64,000 bases of DNA from Pseudomonas chlororaphis (lineage in GTDB: Bacteria; Pseudomonadota; Gammaproteobacteria; Pseudomonadales; Pseudomonadaceae). The number at the start of each line of letters is the position of its first letter. The first letter of the stretch is position 1. Of the stretch, positions 8,573 through 16,252 are shown piece by piece. The DNA is taken from positions 62,001 to 126,000 of the forward strand of contig NZ_MSCT01000013.1 in assembly GCF_001921865.1 (NCBI RefSeq). The letters are read 5' to 3'. A program made the translations under genes and the position numbers. Under the pieces are notes generated by a model that saw only the letters and a list, made by a program, of their open reading frames with translations, was not told where the DNA came from and ran no database searches.

Positions 8573-8966
8573 TGTAGCCGCTGCCGAGCCCCGGCGAGGC
8601 TGCGCACGACCGCGCAGCGGTCGCCAATCCAGGCGCCACCGTTACTCAGGCATATCGCGTCGTCAGCTTTGCGGGGCTACGCCCCGTGCGCAGCCTGCGG
8701 CAGCGGCTACAAGGACCACCGCAGACCTGTAGCCGCTGACGAGCCCCGGCGAGGCTGCGTACGACCGCGCAGCGGGCGGCATTCCGACGCAGCGGGCGCC
8801 AATCCAGGTCTATCGCGTTGTCAGTTTTGCGGGGCTGCGCCCCGTGCGCAGCCTGCGGCAGCGGCTACAAGGATCACCGCGGACCTGTAGCCGCTGCCGA
8901 GCCTGCGAGGCTGCGCACGACCGCGCAGCGGTCGCCAGGCCAGACGCCGCTGTGGCTCAGGCATAC
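8573..8966. repeat. Tandem array of the TGTAGCCGCTGCCG palindromic repeat (2 full + 1 partial copy)
   Basis: This 400-base gap has no gene and is almost wholly repeat. Copies start at 8573, 8728 and 8886, giving periods of 155 and 158 bases. Copies 1 and 2 run about 140-145 bases and end in GCCTGCGGCAGCGGCTACAAGG. The third lacks the right arm and ends near CTGTGGCTCAGGCATACCGG. Inner parts share GAGGCTGCG, ACGACCGCGCAGCGG and GGGGCTACGCCCC-like hairpins. The array lies between convergent genes (MFS and pssA). Confidence 0.85.
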
Positions 8967-8973
8967 CGGACGG

Positions 8974-10317
8974 CTAGAGGATGCGGTACAGCAACCGCTC
9001 GATCCGCACCCGGCTGACCCGGCGCAGGAACTTGCCGACCGCCGCCGGGTAGTCCACCAGGGTTTCCAGGCGCTGGAAGTGCTCGATGCGCCGGGTATGA
9101 CGGAAGATCGCCTCCAGCTCCTGGCGTCGCGGCTCCAGCAACTCGCCCTTGGGGTCCTCGAGCAGCAAGGCGTTTTCCAGGTCGAGGCGGAACGCCCGCG
9201 GGTTGAGGTTGTTGCCGGTGAGCAAGGTGTAGCGCTCGTCGACCCACATGCCCTTGAGGTGATAGGTGTTGTCGCCGTCGCGCCACAGGTGCAGGTTCAG
9301 GCGGCCGCTGTCGATGGCCTTCTGATGCCGCTTGGCGAAACGCCGCAGGCTGATTTCGTAGAGGTACGGCAGCGCGGCGATGACCTTGAACGGCTCGCTC
9401 GGCGGAATATAGAAGTCGTTGGCGGTCTTGTCGCCGACGATGATGTCGATCTTCACCCCGCGCGCCAGGGCGCGGTTGATTTCCCGGGTCACCGCCAGCG
9501 GCAGGTTGAAGTACGGCGTACAGATCGTCAGTTGTTGCTGGGCGCTGGCGATCAGCTCGCAGATCACTCGGCTCAACGGGTTGTTCTTGCCCACCCCGAG
9601 CAGCGGGCTGACCGACAGCCCGTCCTTGATCACCGCGCCGGCGCTGGTGTCGTAGGCCGCGTGCTTGAGGCGGCTGCGCAGGTCGCCGATATCGTTGCGC
9701 AGGCTGCGGGTGGTCGGCAGGTTCGGCAGGTCCAGGCGATGCACCGCCCGCGACGCCACCAGGCCATGCTGCACCAGGTGCTGCATGGAGTCGGCCAGGG
9801 CGCGGTTGTGCAGCAGGTGGTAACGGTCGAAGCGGTATTTGTCGAACTTGTGCAAATACACGTTGTTCAGGCTGGCGCCGCTGTAGATCACGCAATCGTC
9901 GATCACGAACCCCTTCAGGTGCAGCACGCCGAACAGCTCGCGGGTCTGCACCGGCACGCCGTACACCGGTACTTCGCTGGCATGGGTGCGGGTCATTTCC
10001 TGGTACCAGGCCGAGTTGCCCGGCTGCTTGCCGGCGCCGATCAGCCCGCGCTGGGCGCGCAGCCAGTCGACCATGACCACCACGTCCAGCTCCGGGCGCG
10101 CGGCCTTGGCGGCATGCAGGGCATCGAGGATTTCCTGGCCGGCCTCATCCTGTTGCAGGTACAGGGCGACGATATAGATGCGCCGGGTGGCCTGGGCGAT
10201 CTGCTCCAGCAGGCAACGGCGGAATTCGGCAGCGCCGGCCAGGATGTTCAGGTCAGTAGCGGCCAGCGGGAAGCTGCGCAGTTTGGGTAGCAGTGAACGT
10301 TTGAAAAGCGACGGCAT
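8974..10317 (-). CDS. pssA: CDP-diacylglycerol--serine O-phosphatidyltransferase (PLD superfamily)
   Basis: Predicted 447-residue phosphatidylserine synthase of the E. coli PssA type (451 residues), which condenses CDP-diacylglycerol with serine at the membrane surface for phosphatidylethanolamine synthesis. Two phospholipase-D HKD motifs are present. The first is H133-L-K135...D140 in VLHLKGFVIDD followed by SGASLNN. The second, near residue 350, is YHLKGMWVDERYTLLTGNNLNPRAF. The downstream N and NPRAFRLD residues are typical of this subgroup. No signal peptide is seen, which fits a peripheral membrane protein. It is monocistronic and divergent from the TetR gene. Confidence 0.92.
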   Translation of the reverse strand: MPSLFKRSLLPKLRSFPLAATDLNILAGAAEFRRCLLEQIAQATRRIYIVALYLQQDEAGQEILDALHAAKAARPELDVVVMVDWLRAQRGLIGAGKQPGNSAWYQEMTRTHASEVPVYGVPVQTRELFGVLHLKGFVIDDCVIYSGASLNNVYLHKFDKYRFDRYHLLHNRALADSMQHLVQHGLVASRAVHRLDLPNLPTTRSLRNDIGDLRSRLKHAAYDTSAGAVIKDGLSVSPLLGVGKNNPLSRVICELIASAQQQLTICTPYFNLPLAVTREINRALARGVKIDIIVGDKTANDFYIPPSEPFKVIAALPYLYEISLRRFAKRHQKAIDSGRLNLHLWRDGDNTYHLKGMWVDERYTLLTGNNLNPRAFRLDLENALLLEDPKGELLEPRRQELEAIFRHTRRIEHFQRLETLVDYPAAVGKFLRRVSRVRIERLLYRIL

Positions 10318-10402
10318 AGGGCTCGCAGAAGGTCGAATCCAAAAGAGCGCAAGAGCTTACACCAAGGTGCCGGTGCGGGTCTGCCCGGTAGGGCGCTCGT
10401 TA

Positions 10403-10419
10403 CGCAGATTTTATCTGCG
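10403..10419. promoter_or_regulatory. 17-base perfect inverted repeat between pssA and the TetR gene
   Basis: CGCAGAT-TTT-ATCTGCG has 7-base perfect arms and a 3-base centre. It lies in the 184-base divergent gap, about 85 bases upstream of both starts. It could be an operator or a small hairpin; no U-tract follows. Confidence 0.4.
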
Positions 10420-10465
10420 GACAGGCTTCGCCCCTAGCGGAAAACAATCTTCTTGAAATAACTTA

Positions 10466-10494
10466 TTGACCAAGGAGAACGATCGTTCTACTGT
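10466..10494 (+). promoter_or_regulatory. Promoter with embedded TetR-type operator
   Basis: A -35-like TTGACC (10466-10471) and a -10-like TACTGT (10489-10494) are 17 bases apart. Between them lies the perfect 12-base palindrome GAACGATCGTTC (10477-10488), placed so that a bound dimer would block RNA polymerase. Autoregulation by the following TetR gene is the natural reading. The expected transcription start falls at about 10501, next to the ATG. Confidence 0.6.
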
Positions 10495-10501
10495 ACACCG
10501 C

Positions 10502-11080
10502 ATGAACGAAATCAATAGCAACGACACACGCGACATCATTCTGGATGTCACCGAAAAGCTGATCTACAAAAGTGGCATCGCCGCCACCGGCATGGATCTT
10601 CTGGTGAAAACCGCCGGCGTCTCCAGAAAGAGCATCTACCGCTACTTCACCACCAAGGACGAGCTGGTGGTCGCCGCCCTGCGACGCCGCGACCTGCGCT
10701 GGATGCACTGGTTCCAGAGCGCGGTGGACCAGGCCCCGACCCCGTCCGCACGGTTGCTCGCGCTGTTCACGGTGCTCGGGGGCTGGTTCGCCTCCGAGGA
10801 CTTTCGCGGCTGCGCCTTCATCAACACCAGCGGCGAGACCGGCGACCCGCAGGACCCGGTGCGCATCGTCGCCCGGGAACATAAACAGAAGCTGCTCGAC
10901 TATGTGCTCGGGCTCTGCACGGACCATGTGTCCGAAGAACATGGCGCGATCGATCCGCGGCAACTGGCTGCCCAGTTGCTGATCCTGATTGACGGCGCCA
11001 TTACCGTTGCACTTGTGATGGGCGATCGCAGTGCCGCCGATAATGCGCAATGCATGGCGCGAAAGTTATTGGACCTGTAA
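10502..11080 (+). CDS. TetR-family transcriptional regulator
   Basis: Predicted 192-residue repressor. The N-terminal helix-turn-helix is clear: IAATGMDLLVKTAGVSRKSIYRYFTTKDELVVAAL (about residues 22-57), with the usual SIYRYF recognition helix. The C-terminal part holds FRGCAFINTSGETGDP, typical of the YcdC-like TetR group. The ATG at 10502 is chosen because the helix-turn-helix needs it and a palindromic operator lies just upstream; there is no good ribosome-binding site, so translation may be leaderless. It precedes the SnoaL-like gene by 56 bases in the same direction, a pair that probably forms an operon. Ligand unknown. Confidence 0.88.
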   Translation: MNEINSNDTRDIILDVTEKLIYKSGIAATGMDLLVKTAGVSRKSIYRYFTTKDELVVAALRRRDLRWMHWFQSAVDQAPTPSARLLALFTVLGGWFASEDFRGCAFINTSGETGDPQDPVRIVAREHKQKLLDYVLGLCTDHVSEEHGAIDPRQLAAQLLILIDGAITVALVMGDRSAADNAQCMARKLLDL

Positions 11081-11136
11081 CCGTTTCAAACAAGTTCGAC
11101 ACACGCTGAACCGCAACTTTCATTGGAGACTTTCAC

Positions 11137-11616
11137 ATGTCATCTAACGCTGAAGTTCGTCCGCCGCTGCCGCCATTCACCCGCGAATCGGCCATCGAGA
11201 AGATCCGCCTGGCCGAGGACGGCTGGAACTCCCGCGATCCGCAGCGGGTGTCCCTGGCCTATACCCTGGACACCCAGTGGCGCAACCGCGCCGAGTTCGC
11301 CCACAACCGCGAAGAAGCCAAGGGCTTCCTGACCCGCAAATGGGCCAAGGAGCTGGACTACCGCCTGATCAAGGAACTCTGGGCCTTTACCGACAACCGC
11401 ATCGCCGTGCGTTACGCCTACGAATGGCACGACGACTCGGGCAACTGGTTCCGTTCCTACGGCAACGAGAACTGGGAGTTCGACGAACACGGGCTGATGG
11501 CCAACCGGTTCGCCTGCATCAACGACATGCCGATCAAGGAAAGCGAACGCAAGTTCCACTGGCCGCTGGGCCGGCGCCCGGATGACCATCCGGGGCTGTC
11601 CGACCTGGGCCTGTAA
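11137..11616 (+). CDS. DUF1348/SnoaL-like (NTF2-fold) protein
   Basis: Predicted 159-residue soluble protein of the nuclear-transport-factor-2-like fold. The N-terminal helix contains [18 protein letters not shown], followed by the strand-rich part [40 protein letters not shown], which is characteristic of the DUF1348 family. Start at 11137 has TGGAGAC ten bases upstream. No catalytic role is established for the family that I can state with confidence. It follows the TetR gene closely and probably is its target. It is followed by a REP pair. Confidence 0.8.
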   Translation: MSSNAEVRPPLPPFTRESAIEKIRLAEDGWNSRDPQRVSLAYTLDTQWRNRAEFAHNREEAKGFLTRKWAKELDYRLIKELWAFTDNRIAVRYAYEWHDDSGNWFRSYGNENWEFDEHGLMANRFACINDMPIKESERKFHWPLGRRPDDHPGLSDLGL

Positions 11617-11630
11617 CCCGCTTCTGCTCT

Positions 11631-11709
11631 TGTAGGAGCGAGGCTTGCCCGCGATACAGACGATGCGGTAATCCGCCAGTCCGCTATCGCGAGCAAGCTC
11701 GCTCCTACA
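11631..11709. repeat. REP pair, inverted
   Basis: TGTAGGAGCGAGGCTTGCCCGCGAT on the left and TATCGCGAGCAAGCTCGCTCC on the right, separated by about 25 bases. It lies between convergent genes. Confidence 0.9.
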
Positions 11710-11732
11710 GTAATCAGTTGCAACCGCGGCTA

Positions 11733-12815
11733 TCAGGCCGCGGCTTCTTCGCGCTGCGCTTCCAGCTCGCGCACCAGCGGCAAGACCCGCTTGCCGAAGT
11801 ATTCGACCTCTTCCTGGAAATGCAGGAACCCCGCCAGCACCAGGTCCACGCCCACGGCTTTCAGCTCGACGATGCGTTCGGCGATCTGCCGCGGCGTGCC
11901 GATCAGGTTGGTCTTGAAACCGTCGTTGTATTGCACCAGGTCCTCGAAGGTCGACTTGGCCCAGTTGCCCTCGCCCTCCGGCGATGCCTTGCCCGCCTGC
12001 TTCGCCGCATCGCCGAAGGCGTTCACCGCTTCCGGGTCGGCCTGCTCGATGATCTGCGCCAGCACCGCGCGCGCTTCTTCCTCGGTGTCGCGGGCGATCA
12101 CGAAGGCATTGACTCCGATTTTCACCGAATGCTGGTTGGCCGCGGCCTTGGCGCGGATGTCGTCGACCTGGGCCTTGATGCCCTGCGGCGTGTTGCCATT
12201 GGTGAAGTACCAGTCGGACACCCGTGCCGCCATGTCCCGCGCGGCGCGCGAGCTGCCGCCCTGGAACACTTCCGGCCGGCCCAGCGGCTTGGGTTTGAGG
12301 CTGTAATTGTCGAAGCGGTAGAAGTCGCCGCGGAAACTGAAATGGTCCTGGCTCCAGATGCCCTTGAGCGAGCGGATGAACTCTTCGGAACGCCGATAAC
12401 GCTCGTCGTGCTCCAGCCAGTGCTCGCCGATGGCCTGGAATTCGCCCTTGAACCAGCCGCTGACGATATTCACCGCGATCCGGCCGTTGGTCAGTTGGTC
12501 GATGGTCGCCAGTTGCTTGGCCGCCAGCGCCGGCTGCCAGGGGCCGGGCAGGATCGCGGCGATCACCTTGAGTTTCTCGGTGGCGGCCAGCAGCGCGTGG
12601 CTGAAGGCCACCGACTCGTGCTGGTACTCGGCGCCGTAGCCGGCGGTGAAGCGGATCTGGGTCAGGGCGTACTCGAACCCGGCGGCCTCGGCGAGCTGCG
12701 CCAGCTTGCGGTTGTAGTCGATGCCCCAGTGGGTGCGCTGCTCGATCTTGCTGACCACCAGCCCGCCGCTGACGTTGGGTACCCAGTAGGCAAATTTGAC
12801 GGCTTGCTGACTCAT
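11733..12815 (-). CDS. sfnG: SfnG-like FMNH2-dependent dimethylsulfone monooxygenase
   Basis: Predicted 360-residue luciferase-fold monooxygenase. SfnG converts dimethylsulfone to methanesulfinate with reduced FMN from a separate reductase, as part of sulfur scavenging. Family stretches visible are KFAYWVPNVSGGLVVSKI at the N-terminus, TRFTAGYG-like QIRFTAGYGAEYQHE, the luciferase-family core NGRIAVNIVSGWFKGEF, and EVFQGGSSRAARDMAA. The ATG at 12815 (MSQQAVKF) is chosen; a further in-frame ATG 75 bases upstream would add an unlikely tail. It is divergent from an acyl-CoA-dehydrogenase-like flavoenzyme and preceded by a sigma-54-like promoter, which fits the known control of sfn genes by the activator SfnR. 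Neither SfnR nor the flavin reductase is in the window. Confidence 0.85.
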   Translation of the reverse strand: MSQQAVKFAYWVPNVSGGLVVSKIEQRTHWGIDYNRKLAQLAEAAGFEYALTQIRFTAGYGAEYQHESVAFSHALLAATEKLKVIAAILPGPWQPALAAKQLATIDQLTNGRIAVNIVSGWFKGEFQAIGEHWLEHDERYRRSEEFIRSLKGIWSQDHFSFRGDFYRFDNYSLKPKPLGRPEVFQGGSSRAARDMAARVSDWYFTNGNTPQGIKAQVDDIRAKAAANQHSVKIGVNAFVIARDTEEEARAVLAQIIEQADPEAVNAFGDAAKQAGKASPEGEGNWAKSTFEDLVQYNDGFKTNLIGTPRQIAERIVELKAVGVDLVLAGFLHFQEEVEYFGKRVLPLVRELEAQREEAAA

Positions 12816-12851
12816 TGGCTTGTCCTCGCGACTGAAGTGTCCGGGTGACAG

Positions 12852-12867
12852 AGCAGCAACCGTGCCA
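12852..12867 (-). promoter_or_regulatory. Sigma-54-type promoter of sfnG
   Basis: On the minus strand the sequence reads TGGCAC-GGTTG-CTGCT. It matches the -24/-12 consensus TGGCAC-N5-TTGCW with exact GG-N10-GC spacing and one mismatch. The start of transcription would fall about 12 bases further on, leaving a leader of roughly 25 bases to the sfnG ATG. Confidence 0.65.
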
Positions 12868-12894
12868 GCCGAAAAAAGCCGCGCATACAACCTC

Positions 12895-12976
12895 TGTAGC
12901 CGCTGCCGCAGGCTGCGTTCGGCTGCGCAGCAGACGCCCTGCGGGCCTTTTCGCAGCCTGCGGCAGCCGCGACAGG
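12895..12976. repeat. Short copy of the TGTAGCCGCTGCCG palindromic repeat
   Basis: TGTAGCCGCTGCCGCAGGCTGCG faces CGCAGCCTGCGGCAGCCGCGACAGG, with only about 30 bases between. It lies in the 330-base divergent gap between sfnG and the flavoenzyme gene, upstream of the sfnG promoter. The rest of the gap holds two sigma-54 promoters and an inverted repeat. Confidence 0.8.
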
Positions 12977-13018
12977 GAGCGGGCCGATCAACGGTGAATG
13001 GGGCGATTTGCTGATGCG

Positions 13019-13041
13019 CTGTTGGCTGGGCAACAGTTGCC
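13019..13041. promoter_or_regulatory. Overlapping inverted repeats, possible activator (UAS) site
   Basis: GGCAAC-A-GTTGCC (13029-13041) is a perfect palindrome. It overlaps a second inverted repeat, CTGTTG-N6-CAACAG (13019-13036). The site is about 60-85 bases upstream of the expected start at 13115, where enhancer-binding proteins such as SfnR usually bind. Confidence 0.5.
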
Positions 13042-13088
13042 GGGGGCTACGCGCAGCGACGGCCCGCGTATTCGGGCTTGTCGCGTCC

Positions 13089-13104
13089 CGGCACGGACCG
13101 TGCA
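13089..13104 (+). promoter_or_regulatory. Sigma-54-type promoter of the DszC-like flavoenzyme gene
   Basis: CGGCAC-GGACC-GTGCA matches TGGCAC-N5-TTGCW with exact GG-N10-GC spacing and two mismatches. Predicted start is near 13115, 31 bases before the ATG. Confidence 0.6.
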
Positions 13105-13145
13105 ATCGCACTGGTAGAGACCTATCCAGCCAAGGGAGCTGCGCC

Positions 13146-14390
13146 ATGACCGAACACCAGGTAATCAACCCACTGTCCACGGGGGTCGACTACGAGACCC
13201 TGGCCGGGCGTTTCCGGCCGATCTTCCAGCGCATCGCCGCCGGCGCGGTCGAGCGCGAGCACTCGCGCAGCCTGCCCCACGAAGCGATCCGCTGGCTCAA
13301 GGACGCCGGCTTCGGCGCGGTGCGGGTGCCCGTGGAGTACGGCGGAGGCGGCGCGTCCCTGCCGCAGTTGTTCCAGCTGCTGATCGAGCTGGCCGAAGCC
13401 GACTCCAACGTGCCGCAAGCCTTGCGCGGGCACTTCGCCTTTGCCGAGGACCGCCTCAATGCCGCCCCGGGGCCGGCGCGCGACTTGTGGTTCAAGCGCT
13501 TCGTCGAAGGCGATATCGTCGGCTGCGCCTGGACCGAGATCGGCAGCGTGGCCATTGGCGAGGTCGTCACCCAGGTCACGCCGGACGGCGGCAAGTGGCG
13601 GCTCAACGGCGAGAAGTTCTACAGCACCGGGAGCCTGTTCTCCGACTGGATCGACGTCTACGCCCGGCGCAGCGACACCGGCGGCGACGTGATCGCCGCG
13701 GTCCGCACGCGCCAGCCCGGCATCGAACAGAGCGACGACTGGGACGGCTTCGGCCAGCGCACCACCGGCAGCGGCACCTCGCGCTTTATCGACGCCGTCG
13801 TAGAGGCCGAGAACCTGATCGACTTCGCCACCCGCTTCAAGTACCAGACCGCCTTCTACCAATTGGTGCTGCTGGCGACGCTGGCCGGCATCGGCCGCGC
13901 CGCGGTGCGCGACGTGGCCCACGAGGTGCGCGCGCGCCAGCGCATCTACAGCCACGGCAACGCGCCGCGGGTCAGCGAGGATGCCCAGGTGCAGCAGGTG
14001 GTGGGGGAAATCTCGGCCCTGGTGTACGCCGCCGAGGCCAGCGCGGTGCGCGCCGCAGAGCCGGCCCAGTTGGCGTACCTGGCGCGTTTCGGCGGCGACC
14101 CGGAGGCGGAACGGGCGGCCAATGTCGCCGCGGAAATCCACTCGGCTACGGCCCAGGTGGTGGTCACCGAGCTGATCCAGCGCGCCACCAGCGAGCTGTT
14201 CAATGCCCTGGGCGCGTCGGACATCCGCCAGGGCAAGGCCCTCGACCGCCATTGGCGCAACGCGCGGACGGTGTCGTCGCACAACCCGGTGATCTACAAG
14301 GCGCGTATCGTCGGCGACTGGCAGATCAACGGCCGCGAGCCACCGTTCGTGTGGCAAATCGGCAACGGCCCGCAGCGCCAGCAGGCTTGA
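13146..14390 (+). CDS. Acyl-CoA dehydrogenase-fold flavin monooxygenase (DszC-like)
   Basis: Predicted 414-residue flavoenzyme with the three-domain acyl-CoA dehydrogenase fold. The helical N-terminal domain holds EAIRWLKDAGFGAVRVPVEYGGGG. The middle strand domain has CAWTEIGSV and KWRLNGEKFYSTGSLFSDWIDVYAR. The C-terminal helical domain has NPVIYKARIVGDW. DszC, SfnC and related enzymes use this fold for FMNH2-dependent oxygenation of sulfur compounds rather than acyl-CoA oxidation. Context (divergent sfnG, sigma-54-like promoter) supports a role in sulfur scavenging. The start at 13146 has AAGGGAG eight bases upstream. The substrate is not identifiable from sequence. Confidence 0.8.
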   Translation: MTEHQVINPLSTGVDYETLAGRFRPIFQRIAAGAVEREHSRSLPHEAIRWLKDAGFGAVRVPVEYGGGGASLPQLFQLLIELAEADSNVPQALRGHFAFAEDRLNAAPGPARDLWFKRFVEGDIVGCAWTEIGSVAIGEVVTQVTPDGGKWRLNGEKFYSTGSLFSDWIDVYARRSDTGGDVIAAVRTRQPGIEQSDDWDGFGQRTTGSGTSRFIDAVVEAENLIDFATRFKYQTAFYQLVLLATLAGIGRAAVRDVAHEVRARQRIYSHGNAPRVSEDAQVQQVVGEISALVYAAEASAVRAAEPAQLAYLARFGGDPEAERAANVAAEIHSATAQVVVTELIQRATSELFNALGASDIRQGKALDRHWRNARTVSSHNPVIYKARIVGDWQINGREPPFVWQIGNGPQRQQA

Positions 14391-14412
14391 GGGCTGGGCA
14401 GGCTGGGGGATT

Positions 14413-14479
14413 TTCGCGAGCCAGCTCGCTTCTACAGGGAATACCTGACCCTCTGTAGGAGCGAGCGTACTCGCGATAA
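14413..14479. repeat. REP pair in outward orientation
   Basis: Here the order is reversed: TTCGCGAGCCAGCTCGC... comes first and TGTAGGAGCGAGCG...CGCGATAA follows, with about 20 bases between. It precedes yfcA. Confidence 0.8.
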
Positions 14480-14572
14480 GGCATTCCGGCAGGTCGCAGG
14501 CCTTCGAGGTTATGGGTAAGATATCGGCCTTTCGCGCAGCCCAACTGCGCCCCGCCGAAATAAGTCGACCCC

Positions 14573-15352
14573 ATGCCTTTCGAACTCAGCGTAGATTTGA
14601 CCACCCTCGCCATCCTGGCTTTCGTCGCGTTCATCGCCGGCTTCATCGACGCCATCGCTGGCGGCGGTGGCCTGTTGACCACGCCGGCGCTGCTCACCGC
14701 CGGCCTGCCCCCGCACCTGGTGCTGGGCACCAACAAACTGAGCTCGACCTTCGGCTCGGCCACCGCCAGCTTCACCTTCTACCGGCGCAAGCTGTTCCAC
14801 CCCCGGCAATGGACCCACGCCATCGTCGGCACCCTGGTGGGCGCGCTGACCGGCGCGGTGGTGGCCCATTACCTGCCGGCCGAATGGCTGAACAAAATGC
14901 TTCCGGTGATCGTCTTCGCCTGCGGCGTCTATCTGTTGTTCGGCGGTACACCCAAGGCGCCGCTGGACAGCGAGGCGCCGATCAAGAAGAAGTGGCAGTC
15001 GACCCAGGGTTTCAGCCTGGGGTTCTACGACGGCGTGGCAGGCCCCGGCACGGGCGCCTTCTGGACCGTCAGCAGCCTGCTGCTCTACCCCATCGACCTG
15101 GTCAAGGCCAGCGGCGTGGCGCGCAGCATGAACTTCGTCAGCAACGCGGCGGCGCTGTCGATCTTCATTTTCTCGGGCCAGGTGGATTGGGCCATCGGCC
15201 TGAGCATGGGCCTGTCGTTGATGGTCGGCGCCTTCTTCGGCGCCCGCACCGCCATCAGCGGCGGCGCCAAGTTCATTCGCCCGGTGTTCATCACCGTGGT
15301 CCTGGGGCTGACCGTGCGCCTGGCCTGGCAACACTGGTTCAGCGCCGTTTGA
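14573..15352 (+). CDS. yfcA: TSUP family membrane transporter (YfcA/TauE-like)
   Basis: Predicted 259-residue inner-membrane protein with about eight hydrophobic helices. The family signature FIAGFIDAIAGGGGLLTTPALL appears near residues 20-40 and a second, similar glycine-rich turn FYDGVAGPGTGAFW near 150-165, reflecting the internal duplication of TSUP proteins. The closest familiar protein is YfcA; relatives export sulfite or organosulfonates, which would fit the sulfur genes next door, but the substrate here is unknown. It converges on nudC with a hairpin between. Confidence 0.85.
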   Translation: MPFELSVDLTTLAILAFVAFIAGFIDAIAGGGGLLTTPALLTAGLPPHLVLGTNKLSSTFGSATASFTFYRRKLFHPRQWTHAIVGTLVGALTGAVVAHYLPAEWLNKMLPVIVFACGVYLLFGGTPKAPLDSEAPIKKKWQSTQGFSLGFYDGVAGPGTGAFWTVSSLLLYPIDLVKASGVARSMNFVSNAAALSIFIFSGQVDWAIGLSMGLSLMVGAFFGARTAISGGAKFIRPVFITVVLGLTVRLAWQHWFSAV

Positions 15353-15367
15353 CGCGCTGAAACGACA

Positions 15368-15394
15368 GCGGGCGAACCCGATGGATTCGCCCGC
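15368..15394. terminator. Hairpin between convergent yfcA and nudC
   Basis: GCGGGCGAA and TTCGCCCGC form a perfect 9-base stem around a 9-base loop. It lies 15 bases after the yfcA stop and 21 before the nudC stop. It could end transcription from both sides, but no U-tract follows on either strand. Confidence 0.5.
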
Positions 15395-15415
15395 CTCGTC
15401 CCGCCCCGCCGGCCA

Positions 15416-16246
15416 CTAGCCCGGCAATACCGGCTCCGCCAGCCCCAGGCGCCGGGCCACATACAGATCGATCAAGTAGCGGGCGATCGAGCGCGACGCC
15501 GGCAGCGGCGGCAGCTCACGCACGTTGAACCACTGCGCATCCTCGATCTCGTCTTCCTGGGGCACGATCTCGCCGCCGGCGTACTCGGCGTGAAACCCCA
15601 GCATCATCGAATGCGGGAACGGCCAGCACTGGCTGCCGACGTACTGGATGTTCTTGACCTCGATCCGCACCTCTTCGCGCACCTCGCGCACCAGGCAGTC
15701 CTCGGCCGACTCGCCCGGCTCGGCGAACCCGGCCAGGGTGCTGTAGACCCCGGGGACGAAGCGCGGCGAACGGGCCAGCAGCACTTCGTCGCCGCGGGTG
15801 ATCAGCACGATCATGCTCGGCGAAATCCGCGGGTAGCTGCGCAGGTCGCACGGTTCGCAGTACATCGCCCGCTCGCGCACCACCTGGGTCATGGCCTGGC
15901 CGCAGTTGCCGCAGAAACGGTGCTCGCGGGCCCAGGTGCCGATCTGCGCGGCGTAGCCCAGGACCTTGTAGAGCGTGTGGTCGCCGTCGAGCATGAACGC
16001 GCGCAGGCCTTTCCAGTTGCAGCCCGGCACCTCGCTGACGCTCTTGAGTTCCAGCAGGTACACCGGCTCGCCGTCCAGGTGGCCGATGCCGTGCTCGGCA
16101 AGGATCGACAGGTCCTGGCGCTTGAGCCATTCGCGGGGGAACAGCGCGCCGTTGTCGTCGAACAGAAAACCCTGCGGGCTGCGGGCCACGGCCCAGCCGC
16201 CGGGAAGGTCGATATCCAGTACTGCGGTGGTCCAGCGTGAAGTCAT
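15416..16246 (-). CDS. nudC: NAD(P)H diphosphatase / NAD-decapping Nudix hydrolase
   Basis: Predicted 276-residue cytoplasmic enzyme that splits NADH into NMNH and AMP and can remove NAD caps from RNA. A four-cysteine zinc ribbon is visible (CGNCGQ ... [16 protein letters not shown], about residues 110-150). The Nudix box follows ([20 protein letters not shown], then VRIE, about 170-193), then the [14 protein letters not shown] stretch typical of Nud[12 protein letters not shown] at 16246 is chosen as the start; an ATG two codons upstream is possible. It begins just after the stop of the dienoyl-CoA isomerase gene, so the two are translationally coupled. Confidence 0.93.
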   Translation of the reverse strand: MTSRWTTAVLDIDLPGGWAVARSPQGFLFDDNGALFPREWLKRQDLSILAEHGIGHLDGEPVYLLELKSVSEVPGCNWKGLRAFMLDGDHTLYKVLGYAAQIGTWAREHRFCGNCGQAMTQVVRERAMYCEPCDLRSYPRISPSMIVLITRGDEVLLARSPRFVPGVYSTLAGFAEPGESAEDCLVREVREEVRIEVKNIQYVGSQCWPFPHSMMLGFHAEYAGGEIVPQEDEIEDAQWFNVRELPPLPASRSIARYLIDLYVARRLGLAEPVLPG

Positions 16247-16252
16247 GTTCAA

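Noticed and set aside
8573..8966. Possible small genes in the gap before pssA
   Set aside because: All short open frames there lie in palindromic repeat sequence and match frames produced by the other copies.
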